DNA of 31,667 nt from a virus, in IMG/VR virus record IMGVR_UViG_3300042874_000230, positions 1-31,667 of that record, one strand, 5' to 3'. A model generated the notes under the pieces. That model searched no databases and was not told the DNA's origin. It worked only from the letters and a program-made list of their open reading frames with translations. The translations under genes were made by a program, and so were the position numbers. Numbering within the stretch: position 1 is the stretch's first letter; each line of letters starts with the position of its first letter. Below, piece after piece: positions 1 through 7,869 of this stretch.

Positions 1-127
1 CAGACGTCTGCACTGCGGAGCCTTAGTCGAGCAACGCGCTCGGCGGTGCGGCACCCTGATAGCGTGAGCCGTGGAGAATGTAGGCCACGCCATAGAAATC
101 GGCGTTAGCTCCAGGAGAGGCCCCCAC
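1..127. repeat. Terminal direct repeat, left copy (circular overlap)
   Basis: Bases 1-127 are identical to bases 31541-31667. A single exact 127-bp end overlap is what a k=127 de Bruijn assembler leaves when it walks round a circle, so the unique genome is probably 31,540 bp. It covers the 3' end of the gene at 23-499. A true short terminal redundancy is possible but less likely, because the overlap cuts through a gene. Confidence 0.95.
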
Positions 128-499
128 GAAGCTGACGCAATCAAACCCACCGGCAATGTCCAGCATCCGCGCATCGATCTCGATCGTATACATTTTGAGT
201 GCGGTATCGAGATTGAAGGTGTTCGCCACCGCAGCCTTCTTGACCAACGTGCCTGAGGCTATGAGATCGTCCCAGTAATCCGTGAACGAGACGGCCTTGT
301 TCCCGGTCCCGGCCACGGCCGTGGCTTGTTCCACTGTCACCGCCACCGTGCCGGCCGCCCACGCGCCGGTGATGATGATGATAGTGAGGTTTGTATAATT
401 CTTGAGTGAGACCCATTTCTTGGTCGCCGCGGCACCGCTATAGCTCTTGGGCTCATTGGCCCAAATCGCCTTGATCGACTCCATCAATTGCTGCTGCAT
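23..499 (-). CDS. Probable accessory head (decoration or stabilisation) protein
   Basis: This 158-residue protein is encoded directly after the major capsid gene and before the head-tail connector gene, which follows across the circle join. It starts at ATG 499 behind a GGGGAGGG ribosome site. The N-terminus is helical (starting MQQQLMESIKAIW) and is followed by a beta-rich body with an IIIITGAW strand. There is no signal peptide or transmembrane segment. I recognise no named domain; size, abundance-type ribosome site and position suggest a small virion protein that binds the capsid or the neck. The function is inferred from context only. Its last 34 codons and stop are present again at 31563-31667 because of the end overlap. 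Confidence 0.75.
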   Translation of the reverse strand: MQQQLMESIKAIWANEPKSYSGAAATKKWVSLKNYTNLTIIIITGAWAAGTVAVTVEQATAVAGTGNKAVSFTDYWDDLIASGTLVKKAAVANTFNLDTALKMYTIEIDARMLDIAGGFDCVSFVGASPGANADFYGVAYILHGSRYQGAAPPSALLD

Positions 500-540
500 A
501 ATCCGCCCTCCCCTTTGTTGTCTTCAGTTGTCTTGCAGTT

Positions 541-564
541 ATCCCGCCGCCCATGCGGCGGGAT
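541..564. terminator. GC-rich hairpin between capsid and accessory head genes
   Basis: A perfect 10-bp inverted repeat (ATCCCGCCGC / GCGGCGGGAT) with a 4-base loop lies between the stop of the capsid gene and the start of the next gene. No U-run follows on the minus strand, so it is not a classical intrinsic terminator. An RNA 3'-end stabiliser or partial attenuator that keeps capsid transcript high would fit. The structure is seen; the role is inferred. Confidence 0.6.
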
Positions 565-582
565 CGTCGTTCAGCTCTGTCC

Positions 583-1989
583 TTATCGTGTCTCGACACA
601 GACGAAGGGGCTCAACGTGTTCGTGCCCTTAAACGGCGTCAGGGGCGAATTCCAAATGGGCTGCCCATCGTTCCGAATCGTCCACCGGAAGGTCTGTTCA
701 TCGTTCAGGAATCGCACATGGATGCTCGAGGCCGATTGCACCCCGCCCTTGTCGATCGTGAGATATTGGGAGAGATCGAACAGCACCACGTCGCCCTTGG
801 TGCCGAGCGTGGGGCAATACTCGACCGGGATCACCGGACGGCCGAACAACATCCCATAGGGCTGGCCGGCGATCGTGCCGGCATGGATATAGACGGGCAT
901 ACCGCTCACGTTCTCCGTGCCGGCCACATTCTTGATCTTCACGTTCATCTGGAAGAGCTGCGGCTCCACATCCTGATTGATGAACCAAACCGCATTCAGC
1001 CGTGAGCGAGACCAGCACCGGCTCCACATCTTCATCGCGTTTTCCGCCACGAAGCTCGTCGCGACCTGTGAGCTTTCCTTCAAGACGGTCACCAGCGCAG
1101 CGCTGTTCATAATGCCGAGCATTTCCCCGGCACCCTGCCCCTCAAAGATTTCTCGCTCAATCGAGAAGGAGAACTCTTCGGGAAACGCTTGCATCAAAAC
1201 ACCTTCCAGGGCCACGGCATCTTGCAACAGTTCATCAGTCGCATACGCGATGCCGATCAATTTCTTGAGATTCAATTCCATCCGGCGAAACTTCGGCTTT
1301 TTGGGTGTGCCGGCATCCGCTTCGTTCACCCGATACACCTGCACCCCTCCCCAACGAGACCCAACCGCCCGGCTGGTTTCATCGATCCCGAGCATCTTCA
1401 AGCCATTGGCTGCGGCACCGATCGGCACACGCCGGCATCGCGGCAAGACCTGCCCGATGTCATACGTCCGGGTGAAAATTTCCGTGGCAAAATCATGCTG
1501 CACCAGAAATCCACCATCCGACGGAACGGTTTCATTGGCTCCCGACGCTACCCGATGGCTCCCAAGCCGGGGATCGAGTCCACCACCCATGCCCGCCTTC
1601 GCCACCGCCGCCATTTGTTCGCCAAAGGTCCGGAACTCCTTGATCGGGTCAATAGCGCGGCCCTCTTTGTAGCTGCCATCCTTCTGCTGAATCATGCAGC
1701 GCACTTCATCACTGACCACGGAGCGAGCGGCCGGCGTGCCGCCATCACCAGGATTCGGCCGGCTGGTGATTGGGCCCGGCGTGGCCAGAGCGGTTTCGAC
1801 TGTATGCAACCGCTCCTCGCGTTCGATCTGTGATTTCCTGACGGTGATTTCCCCCTCGATCTTGGTGTAGGCAACAAGTTCCGCGGCCGTCAGATCACGG
1901 TTTTCTGCTTCCGCCTTGTCGAGCATGGCCCGGAGTTCTCCGGCTTGCTCGAGCTGGCGACGTTTCAATTCTGCGAGATCCTTCTTCAT
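583..1989 (-). CDS. Major capsid protein, HK97 fold
   Basis: This 468-residue protein forms the icosahedral shell. Residues 1-65 are a charged coiled coil (KKDLAELKRRQLEQAGELRA and onward), the delta-type scaffolding region usually removed by the prohead protease. A low-complexity linker (about 70-155) leads to the mature shell domain, beginning near PSDGGFLVQHDFATEIF at 156-172 and containing a typical HK97-family stretch (DELLQDAVALEGVL, EREIFEGQGAGEMLGI). It follows the S78 protease gene by 15 bases and starts at ATG 1989 behind AGGGAGGG. The order portal-protease-capsid is the standard HK97 arrangement. Family assignment is firm; the cleavage position is inferred. Confidence 0.95.
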   Translation of the reverse strand: MKKDLAELKRRQLEQAGELRAMLDKAEAENRDLTAAELVAYTKIEGEITVRKSQIEREERLHTVETALATPGPITSRPNPGDGGTPAARSVVSDEVRCMIQQKDGSYKEGRAIDPIKEFRTFGEQMAAVAKAGMGGGLDPRLGSHRVASGANETVPSDGGFLVQHDFATEIFTRTYDIGQVLPRCRRVPIGAAANGLKMLGIDETSRAVGSRWGGVQVYRVNEADAGTPKKPKFRRMELNLKKLIGIAYATDELLQDAVALEGVLMQAFPEEFSFSIEREIFEGQGAGEMLGIMNSAALVTVLKESSQVATSFVAENAMKMWSRCWSRSRLNAVWFINQDVEPQLFQMNVKIKNVAGTENVSGMPVYIHAGTIAGQPYGMLFGRPVIPVEYCPTLGTKGDVVLFDLSQYLTIDKGGVQSASSIHVRFLNDEQTFRWTIRNDGQPIWNSPLTPFKGTNTLSPFVCVETR

Positions 1990-2004
1990 GGAATGCCCTC
2001 CCTG

Positions 2005-2727
2005 TTATCCGATCAACTGCAACAAGCGCAGCCTGCGTGCCTGGAGCGTGCGCGTTGACTCCTCGGAGTGGGGGGATCCCGGCTCCGTCTGCGGTGTGCG
2101 AGAGTGGGGGGCACCCGGCTCTAGCAAACTTCCTTTCAGATTCTCTAAGGCTAAGGCCATGGCGGCGCGTTCCTCTGGTGCAATCGCTTCGCCGGCGTTC
2201 ATGCGCGTCAAGACGGCATCCATGACCGCCCGCACATGCACTTCTGTCTGCGGATAGGCGGGGAAGGTCACCGGCGACACATCGAAGAGCTGCACCTCCA
2301 GGAGCTCGCGCAACGTCTCGCCCTTCTCATCGATGTGCCAGCGATCTTTCACGGCTCGAAATCCGAAGGACATTTGGGACACATCCCCACGGTCAATGGA
2401 CTCCATCAGGTCTCGAGCCCATGTCGCCTTCGGCGGCAGAATGCGCGTCATCAGACCCTTCTCATCCTCTTCCAATCGCAAGGTGCGCGCAGACTTCCGG
2501 CCGAGCACAAAGTTCGGATCGTGATTCCAGAGCGCTCGAATGTCGGACTCGCGGACCGTCTTCTTAAAGGCCCCCTTGCGGATCACTTCTCGAAACCCAC
2601 CCAGCGGAAGGCTCATCGCATCGAACATCGCGGCATACCCGCGAATGGTCCGGTCATCACCCTCGCCATCGAGGCGCAATTCCGCGGCTTCGATCATTCG
2701 CCGTTCGACTTTGCTGCTTAGGTTCAT
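2005..2727 (-). CDS. Prohead maturation protease, HK97 family (peptidase S78)
   Basis: This 240-residue serine protease should cleave the capsid scaffold domain during head maturation. Family landmarks are visible: IRGYAAMFDAMSLPLGGF near 29-45, the catalytic His in ALWNHDPNFVLGR (H69), the catalytic Ser in DVSQMSFGF (S120), and the following LLEVQLFDVSPVTFPAYPQTEV block (about 142-163). ATG 2727 overlaps the portal stop as ATGA, so translation is coupled. The C-terminal 60 residues are variable and charged, normal for self-cleaving S78 proteases. Confidence 0.96.
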   Translation of the reverse strand: MNLSSKVERRMIEAAELRLDGEGDDRTIRGYAAMFDAMSLPLGGFREVIRKGAFKKTVRESDIRALWNHDPNFVLGRKSARTLRLEEDEKGLMTRILPPKATWARDLMESIDRGDVSQMSFGFRAVKDRWHIDEKGETLRELLEVQLFDVSPVTFPAYPQTEVHVRAVMDAVLTRMNAGEAIAPEERAAMALALENLKGSLLEPGAPHSRTPQTEPGSPHSEESTRTLQARRLRLLQLIG

Positions 2728-3995
2728 ACGGCCTCCTCAATCGGCGCAGGTTCGTTCAGTGCCGGCGTGCGATCGGTCGGTGGTGGGTCTGCAATGTCGC
2801 CGACCACGCCCAGATTCAACGGCTGCCAGTAGTCTTCTCCCAGTCCATCTGGCAGAGGATTCATATCCTCGAGCTCGCGAATTTCATCGGCATTGATCCA
2901 GCCGTTTTGCTTCGCGAGTTGGTAGGCTTCGTATCGCGTCTTAATGTCGCCACGCAGCAAGGCATCAACATTGAACTTGATGAAATGCGCTACGCGATCG
3001 GACTCACTCAAGAGATCAATCTTCATGCGCTGCTCAAAACGGACGAGCCACGGGCGCAAGCTGTTCACCACGAAATCAATCCCCTGGTGTTCGATGTTGC
3101 TGAACGTCGCTCGCTCGAGATCTCGCAAGAGGTGCGGCGGTACATTGAACAGCCGAGCGATTTCCGTGACGCTGAATTTCCGCGATTCTAAAAACTGGGC
3201 ATCATCAGGATTGATCCCGACCTGATTCCACTTCATGCCTTCCTCGAGGATCATCATTCGGTGCGCGTTGGTGAGACCCTGGTGTTCTTGTTCGATACTC
3301 GCCTTGATGCGGTCATAGGCTGGTATACTCAATTTGCCTGGGTGTTCCAGCACCCCGCCAGGCTTCGTATCGTTCTTGAACAAACGCGCACCATATTCCT
3401 GAGCCGCCAAGGCGAGGGCGATTGCATTCCGACCGATCGCCAGGGGCGAATATCCGGTGACCCCGTTACTGCCGAGCCCGCGCAAGTGCAGCACCTGACC
3501 CGCGGCAAGCCGCACTTCGACATTCGACGGCGGCACTTTCACGAGATAGACCAGCGGAGCTGTTGCGGTCTCTCGCACCACACGCACCCGGTCCGGATGG
3601 ATGGGCCAGAGCGCCACCATCCGCCCGCCGCCATCCAATTGCTTTTCTGACACGTGATTCCCGCGCAACAACAGATGAGCCATGGCGTTCTCACGCCATT
3701 CCATCGCCGTCTGCTCCGGGTTCGGTTGTTCGTGAATGATCCGGTAGAGTGGATGCGAGCGGGCCTTTTCCTTCCCCTTGTCCGTCTCACGCATCACATG
3801 ACCGGGCAGAGACCCAATGGTTTCCGACAGCAGACGGACCGCGGCATACACGGCCATGACTCCCATGGCGGACGTGTCGTTGATGTCGATGCCGGTCGTC
3901 GTGGGGAAGCCACCTATGGACCGATCCATCAGCTGGTCCAGATCGTTCAACGTCATGCGGCCTTCGCGTTGAAAGAGTCTCCGCAACAATCCCAT
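2724..3995 (-). CDS. Portal protein, HK97 family
   Basis: This 423-residue protein forms the dodecameric ring through which DNA enters the head and to which the neck attaches. It shows the family signature: VYAAVRLLSETIGSLPGHVM near the N-terminus, HPLYRIIHEQPNPEQTAMEWRE, and the late segment FSVTEIARLFNVPPHLLRDL followed by FSNIEHQGIDFVVNSLRPWL. ATG 3995 is chosen because it forms TGATG with the stop of the small membrane gene and sits behind AAGGTG; a TTG one codon upstream is less likely. The tail is Pro-rich and acidic. Confidence 0.96.
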   Translation of the reverse strand: MGLLRRLFQREGRMTLNDLDQLMDRSIGGFPTTTGIDINDTSAMGVMAVYAAVRLLSETIGSLPGHVMRETDKGKEKARSHPLYRIIHEQPNPEQTAMEWRENAMAHLLLRGNHVSEKQLDGGGRMVALWPIHPDRVRVVRETATAPLVYLVKVPPSNVEVRLAAGQVLHLRGLGSNGVTGYSPLAIGRNAIALALAAQEYGARLFKNDTKPGGVLEHPGKLSIPAYDRIKASIEQEHQGLTNAHRMMILEEGMKWNQVGINPDDAQFLESRKFSVTEIARLFNVPPHLLRDLERATFSNIEHQGIDFVVNSLRPWLVRFEQRMKIDLLSESDRVAHFIKFNVDALLRGDIKTRYEAYQLAKQNGWINADEIRELEDMNPLPDGLGEDYWQPLNLGVVGDIADPPPTDRTPALNEPAPIEEAV

Positions 3996-4177
3996 CAATT
4001 CACCTTCCTGAGCAGTGCCACGACTCCGATCGCTGTCACCACTCCACCGATCACCATCAAGGCTGTGCCCAGATCACAGGCCAGCCATGTTCCAGCCCCC
4101 AGCACAACCAGGCCGGCAATAAAGCACACGTCCAGGGCATCGATGTCCTCAGAGAGTCTTGATACCTTCATTTTCAT
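3995..4177 (-). CDS. Small membrane protein between terminase and portal
   Basis: A 60-residue protein with two hydrophobic helices (about 16-34 and 39-55, ending ALLRKVN), predicted to be a helical hairpin. It overlaps the terminase large-subunit 3' end by 29 bases and the portal start by one base, so it is squeezed into the packaging operon. Short hydrophobic genes at this position occur in many HK97-like phages without known function. An alternative start is ATG 4171. I do not assign a role. Confidence 0.65.
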   Translation of the reverse strand: MKMKVSRLSEDIDALDVCFIAGLVVLGAGTWLACDLGTALMVIGGVVTAIGVVALLRKVN

Positions 4178-5834
4178 AGACCGAATCTGGTTCTCTCACG
4201 ACTCCATCAAGCGCCATGATCGCGGCCACCATGCCATCGATCCGCTCACGACTCGCCGCTTTATCCGGCTTGATATTGCCGGCGGAATCCATCCGCGCCA
4301 TCACATTGCTCGCCTGCCAGCGCAAGACCGGATGGCCCCCGTGCGCAATGCTCTTGTCGAGCAGCCGGCGCATAAATTCTTTCATCGGGCTCGACATGCT
4401 GGCGAAACCTTGACCCATCGTGACCATCTCCAACCCATCTTCGCCGGCGAGCTGCGTTGACAATTGCGTAGCTCCCCACCGATCGAACCGGATTTGTCGA
4501 ATCGCAAACCGGGCATAGTCCTCCTGGATCTGCTTGCGAATCATGTCGTAGTCGATCACGTTGCCCGGCGTGGCCATCATCCAGCCGTCGCGCACCCACG
4601 CGTCATAGGGCACCCGGTCCCGGAGCACCCGGAGATGCATGTTCTCTGAGGGAATCCAAAAGCGAGGCAACAACACAATGGGCCCGTTCGGTTCGATGGG
4701 AGGGAAGACCATCACAAACGACGCGGTATCCGTGGTCGATGCGAGGTCTAATCCGCCGTAACAGATCCGGCCTTCCAGTAGGGATTCATCGATGACGCCG
4801 GCATTCCGATCCCAGACTTCAAACGTCACCCAACGGATTTCATTGTTGGTCCACTGGTTCAACCGCAGACGGAGAAACGCATTCAGCGAAGAGGGATCTT
4901 GCTGTGCTTTCAAACATTGCTCTTGCAGACTTTCGAGCTTCACGCTCACGTCGAGATTGGGATTCGCCTTGATCCAGGATTTCGGATCCGTCCAGTCATC
5001 GCCGGCGTCGAGTGCCGCGATGAACGCAAAAAACGAATCGTCCTGCACGACTCCCTCAAGGACCTTCTCTGCATACTCATGCTGTTGGAAGCAGACGGAT
5101 TGCCGGTCATAGCCCGCGGTCGTGATCGCAAAAATTAAGGGCTGCCGGCGTGAGCCTGTGGCGGTCGTCATCAGGTCCCAGACTCCTCGGTTCTTGTGCG
5201 CGTGAAGTTCATCAATGACCGCTCCGTTCGGGTTGAGTCCATCGAGCGTGTCCTCGTCACTACCGAGCGGTTCACACTTCGCGTTTTTGCCTTCGCAATA
5301 GAGGTTGTCTTTGAGCGGCTTGATGTATTTCCGAAACCCGCTCGAGGACTTGACCATGCGGGCGATTTCACTCCAGACGATCTTGGCTTGATCGCGTTTC
5401 GTCGCCGCGCAATAGACTTCAGCGCCCGGTTCACCGTCACCCACAAAGAGATACAGGCCGATGCCGGCAGCGAGCGTAGATTTCCCGTTCTTTCTGGGGA
5501 TCTCGGTATAGGCGATCCGGAATCGGCGCGTGCCATCGAGACGGAGCCAGCCGAAGAGGACAAAGAGATAGAACTTCTGCCAATCATCGAGCGCGAAGAC
5601 TTGCCCGGCCCACTCCCCTTTCGAATGCTTGAGCAGGGTAAAGAATCGCAGGACGCGCTCGCCGGCTCCCACGGAGAAATACAGCCCACGCGCCGCGCCG
5701 CTCTCGAGGTCTCGGAAGTGCCGCTCGACAAACAGCCGAACCCACTTGCAGACAACAAGTTCTCCGAGTAAGACGCGGCGTCCATAGCGTTCAACCGCGT
5801 GATCTGCGCGTGGCATGTGGTCATTAGGAGCCAT
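4149..5834 (-). CDS. terL: Terminase large subunit (Terminase_1 family)
   Basis: This 561-residue motor and nuclease packages DNA into the prohead. The ATPase domain has a Walker A-like loop RKNGKST (114-120), a Walker B AVIDELHAH (205-213) and a coupling segment FAITTAGYD (about 235-243). The nuclease domain begins at YGGLDLASTTDTASF (about 359-373), where D363 and D369 are candidate metal ligands. It overlaps the small-subunit gene by 11 bases. The family and the neighbouring HNH gene point to cos-type packaging rather than headful, although this is an inference. Confidence 0.96.
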   Translation of the reverse strand: MAPNDHMPRADHAVERYGRRVLLGELVVCKWVRLFVERHFRDLESGAARGLYFSVGAGERVLRFFTLLKHSKGEWAGQVFALDDWQKFYLFVLFGWLRLDGTRRFRIAYTEIPRKNGKSTLAAGIGLYLFVGDGEPGAEVYCAATKRDQAKIVWSEIARMVKSSSGFRKYIKPLKDNLYCEGKNAKCEPLGSDEDTLDGLNPNGAVIDELHAHKNRGVWDLMTTATGSRRQPLIFAITTAGYDRQSVCFQQHEYAEKVLEGVVQDDSFFAFIAALDAGDDWTDPKSWIKANPNLDVSVKLESLQEQCLKAQQDPSSLNAFLRLRLNQWTNNEIRWVTFEVWDRNAGVIDESLLEGRICYGGLDLASTTDTASFVMVFPPIEPNGPIVLLPRFWIPSENMHLRVLRDRVPYDAWVRDGWMMATPGNVIDYDMIRKQIQEDYARFAIRQIRFDRWGATQLSTQLAGEDGLEMVTMGQGFASMSSPMKEFMRRLLDKSIAHGGHPVLRWQASNVMARMDSAGNIKPDKAASRERIDGMVAAIMALDGVVREPDSVYENEGIKTL

Positions 5835-6312
5835 TCCACAAAAACTCTTCTAAAAGATCCAGCTGATCTTCATCGACCTTCTGAATCTTGGTACGCGATC
5901 CCGGCGTCAATCCAAAATCCGTGAGGCCTTGCCGCACTTGGCGGGAGAGATCAGAAAACGCAGACACTTCGGGCTTGATCCGGCGCATGATCGAGCCGGT
6001 CTTCGTGGTGGTCTCATAGGAAAATCCGCTGAACATCTCGACACGCAGACGGCGACAGAGCGCAATCTTGTCGGCCAGGTCGGCAAGGGCTTGCTGATCG
6101 GCCACGGTGAGCACGCGCATCGCCATCAACTGGTCGGCCAAATCGTTGTAGATACTCTCTGGCGTGGCGAGATCATCAGAAGAAAACCATCCGGGGATCT
6201 CTGGCTTGCCGGCTTCGGGCCTAGGTTCTTTTCGATTAATTTCCCGCTTGCCAGGGTTGCCCTGGAGGAGTTTCAGCGCCGTTGGCTTTGGTGAGGGTCC
6301 GCTATTGGACAC
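5824..6312 (-). CDS. terS: Terminase small subunit, P27 family
   Basis: This 162-residue DNA-recognition subunit pairs with the large subunit. The N-terminus GPSPKPTALKLLQGNPGKR is the P27-family hallmark, and a helical core follows (YNDLADQLMAMRVLTVADQQ and LSRQVRQGLTDFGLTPGSR). The start is GTG 6312 behind GGGGGGTAAAAA. The gene overlaps the HNH gene end by 11 bases and the large-subunit start by 11 bases. Confidence 0.95.
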   Translation of the reverse strand: MSNSGPSPKPTALKLLQGNPGKREINRKEPRPEAGKPEIPGWFSSDDLATPESIYNDLADQLMAMRVLTVADQQALADLADKIALCRRLRVEMFSGFSYETTTKTGSIMRRIKPEVSAFSDLSRQVRQGLTDFGLTPGSRTKIQKVDEDQLDLLEEFLWNGS

Positions 6313-6727
6313 TTTTTACCCCCCGAACCTGCGACGGTAGAATCGTGGGGAAGACACTCGGTTTGGGCCAGGAGTGTAGAGATTCGACCCGCCCTCCCTT
6401 ATTGCCAAAGGCCCCATCAAACTGCGCCGTCTTGCGCGAGTGGCACGTATGACACAAGGCTTGTAAGTTCGACCACGCGTCAGATCCACCACGAGACCGC
6501 GGCACGCTATGATCCACGTCGGTAGCGTGAGCTCCACACTTGGCGCAGAAGGGATGCGTGTGAAGATACCGGGCGCGTGTCTGGTGCCAGTGCTCGCCGT
6601 ATCCACGCTGAGAGGCGGATGGCCTTGTATCTGGCTTGCGTGCTGTGAGATGAGCAGGGCAACGGCCAGATTTTACGAGAACCGAACAACCAGGCATGGA
6701 GCACGATCGGCGAGAGGCTTGCGGCAT
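6302..6727 (-). CDS. HNH endonuclease of the packaging module
   Basis: This 141-residue nuclease has a preceding zinc knuckle (CSMPGC...GRCPAHL, residues 9-26), then the HNH core: CAKC (61-64), VDHSVPRSRGG (71-81, with D72 and H73), NLQALC (87-92) and CHTCHSRKT (92-100). HNH proteins next to P27/Terminase_1 pairs in HK97-like phages assist terminase cleavage at cos sites. ATG 6727 has no clear Shine-Dalgarno sequence, so the exact start is uncertain and an internal ATG at residue 11 is possible. The gene is in the same transcript as the terminase. Confidence 0.93.
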   Translation of the reverse strand: MPQASRRSCSMPGCSVLVKSGRCPAHLTARKPDTRPSASQRGYGEHWHQTRARYLHTHPFCAKCGAHATDVDHSVPRSRGGSDAWSNLQALCHTCHSRKTAQFDGAFGNKGGRVESLHSWPKPSVFPTILPSQVRGVKSVQ

Positions 6728-6939
6728 GGCCGCGAGAGATACAGAATATTTTAAAAGGTGTCGAGGTCAGGATGGGCTACGATGGGACATGATGGGCTAT
6801 CATTTTCGATGTTCTTTAAAACATATTCATCCTTACCAACACTAAGAATCACCAGTAACGACAGGGCTTACACGCGCCACTGGAATAGCGGTATGATGAA
6901 CTTGAACAGATGACAAATTGTGAAGTGAAGATTCATGGC
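6728..6939. promoter_or_regulatory. Non-coding interval upstream of the packaging operon
   Basis: This 212-base stretch is AT-richer than its surroundings and lies between the small HTH gene and the HNH/terminase operon. It contains three GATGGG elements spaced exactly 10 bases apart (6771, 6781, 6791) and a near-perfect 16-base palindrome (ATGTTCTTTAAAACAT, 6809-6824). This is the natural place for a late promoter and for a cos/terminase-binding region, but neither can be proved from sequence. I see no tRNA or ORF in it. Confidence 0.55.
6771..6800. repeat. Three 10-bp-phased GATGGG direct repeats
   Basis: GATGGGCTAC, GATGGGACAT and GATGGGCTAT follow each other without a gap. On the minus strand they read ATAGCCCATC, ATGTCCCATC and GTAGCCCATC. 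They share a TAGCCC core with the tandem operators at 14747-14768 and 14867-14888, also spaced by 10 bases. One-turn spacing suggests cooperative binding on one DNA face, either by an RHH regulator or by the terminase small subunit. Confidence 0.7.
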
Positions 6940-7110
6940 CTACGGTTCCCCTGCCTTCATGACCCTTTTCACATCAGCCAACGGCACAAACCAACCATCT
7001 CTCACCTTGAAGGCATGAGGGAAAACGCCCTTCCTGAGCCAATTCCGGACGGTCTTCGGAGTTCGACTGACGATCTCGGCTACCTTTTGCACTGTCAGAT
7101 TTTTCGGCAT
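6940..7110 (-). CDS. Small excisionase/MerR-type helix-turn-helix protein
   Basis: A 56-residue protein from ATG 7110 to TAG 6940, preceded by a very strong GGAGGAG site at ideal spacing. The sequence reads MPKNLTVQKVAEIVSRTPKT, then VRNWLRKGVFPHAFKVRDGW and FVPLADVKRVMKAGEP. This is the classical winged-helix HTH_17/excisionase layout: a helix pair with VAEIVSRTPKTVRNWLRKG, then a FKVRDGWFVPLADV wing. It could be an excisionase/RDF for the integrase or a late-operon regulator, since it sits just upstream of the packaging control interval. The fold is clear; the exact role is inferred. Confidence 0.88.
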   Translation of the reverse strand: MPKNLTVQKVAEIVSRTPKTVRNWLRKGVFPHAFKVRDGWFVPLADVKRVMKAGEP

Positions 7111-7126
7111 GTCTCCTCCTTCTTCG

Positions 7127-7744
7127 TCATCTCGGAATTGACTTCATATTCCCTACACCTACCAACATCCGGAGCTCCTCCTGTGTCGCCTCTCTTGAAT
7201 CTTTATCCCCGTTATCCACAGAATCCACGCCGCTCCGATTATTAATGCTCTTCACGGAAGAAGACGAAGAAGAAAGAGAAGACGAAGAAGAAAGAGAAGA
7301 CGAAGAAGAAAGAGAAGACGAAGAGCTATCGCCGGCCATACCTTCGGCTATGCCTGTGCTATGGCCGCGGCTATCGGGTTTTCCCCATCGTTTTGAGGCT
7401 CCCGCAACACCCTTTTCTCGTTGTTGTTCCGCATACTTACGCTGTTTCATCACTTCATCTTTTAGGCGTTGCGAGTAGAGCCGACCGTCTTTTTGGATCA
7501 AAAGCGGCTCATCGGCGTGCTGAATTTCACTGCGCAACGTCATCCATTCCTTCAGCGAGACACCCAGCGACCTCGCAATAAATGGATCACAATCGAGTAC
7601 CGAGCATTGGTCCTTCGAGTCCACCCACATATCAGCCAGGATCGCAATGTAGGCTCCTTGGGCCGCCAGGCTCATCCGTCGCACCTTCACATCGCGCCAG
7701 TCCTTTGGATAGAATCGAAATGCGGGTGATCGTTCCTTGGCCAT
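7127..7744 (-). CDS. DUF1376-type replication protein with Ser-rich repeat linker
   Basis: A 205-residue protein. Residues 6-45 (SPAFRFYPKDWRDVKVRRMS, AAQGAYIAILADMW) match the DUF1376/YdaU-like domain found in phage replication-initiation loci. A basic region (MKQRKYAEQQREKGVAGASKRWG) follows. The linker at about 138-162 is almost pure serine (SSSSSL units) encoded by 18-bp tandem repeats. The C-terminus is short and charged. With no helicase or polymerase encoded, this is the best candidate for recruiting the host replisome. The start at ATG 7744 follows AGGAAGGACCGCA. Confidence 0.85.
   Translation of the reverse strand: MAKERSPAFRFYPKDWRDVKVRRMSLAAQGAYIAILADMWVDSKDQCSVLDCDPFIARSLGVSLKEWMTLRSEIQHADEPLLIQKDGRLYSQRLKDEVMKQRKYAEQQREKGVAGASKRWGKPDSRGHSTGIAEGMAGDSSSSSLSSSSSLSSSSSLSSSSSSVKSINNRSGVDSVDNGDKDSREATQEELRMLVGVGNMKSIPR
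7260..7326. repeat. 18-bp tandem repeat inside the DUF1376 gene
   Basis: The unit GAAGACGAAGAAGAAAGA (plus strand) occurs three times in full (7260-7313) plus a partial copy. On the coding strand it encodes a six-residue Ser-Ser-Ser-Ser-Ser-Leu-type unit. The unit length is a multiple of three, so copy-number change would lengthen or shorten the linker without breaking the frame. Confidence 0.9.
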
Positions 7745-7869
7745 TGCGGTCCTTCCTCTACGATCTACAAACTAGGGTTCTTCCTAGGGTGCCATTCCAG
7801 GCAAATTTTTTTAGTGCTGCTGCTGGATCACAATTCCGATTCGCGCTAAGGCCTCAGACACAGCGCCCT
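7745..7869. other. Short non-coding gap upstream of the DUF1376 gene
   Basis: These 125 bases separate the DUF1376 gene from the next upstream gene. They contain the repeated CTAGGG element in CTAGGGTTCTTCCTAGGG and a T7 run. The gap is large compared with the overlaps elsewhere in the early block and may carry a secondary promoter or operator. I see no ORF with a ribosome site in it. Confidence 0.4.

Noticed and set aside
1-127. Biological long terminal repeat
   Set aside because: The overlap is exact, begins inside an intergenic palindrome and ends within a gene, and its length fits an assembly word size.
977-1672. 231-codon plus-strand frame inside the capsid gene
   Set aside because: A shadow of the HK97 capsid frame, without ribosome site or motif.
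6728-6939. Possible tRNA or small RNA gene
   Set aside because: No cloverleaf pairing, CCA end or T-arm consensus could be seen; only short repeats and a palindrome.
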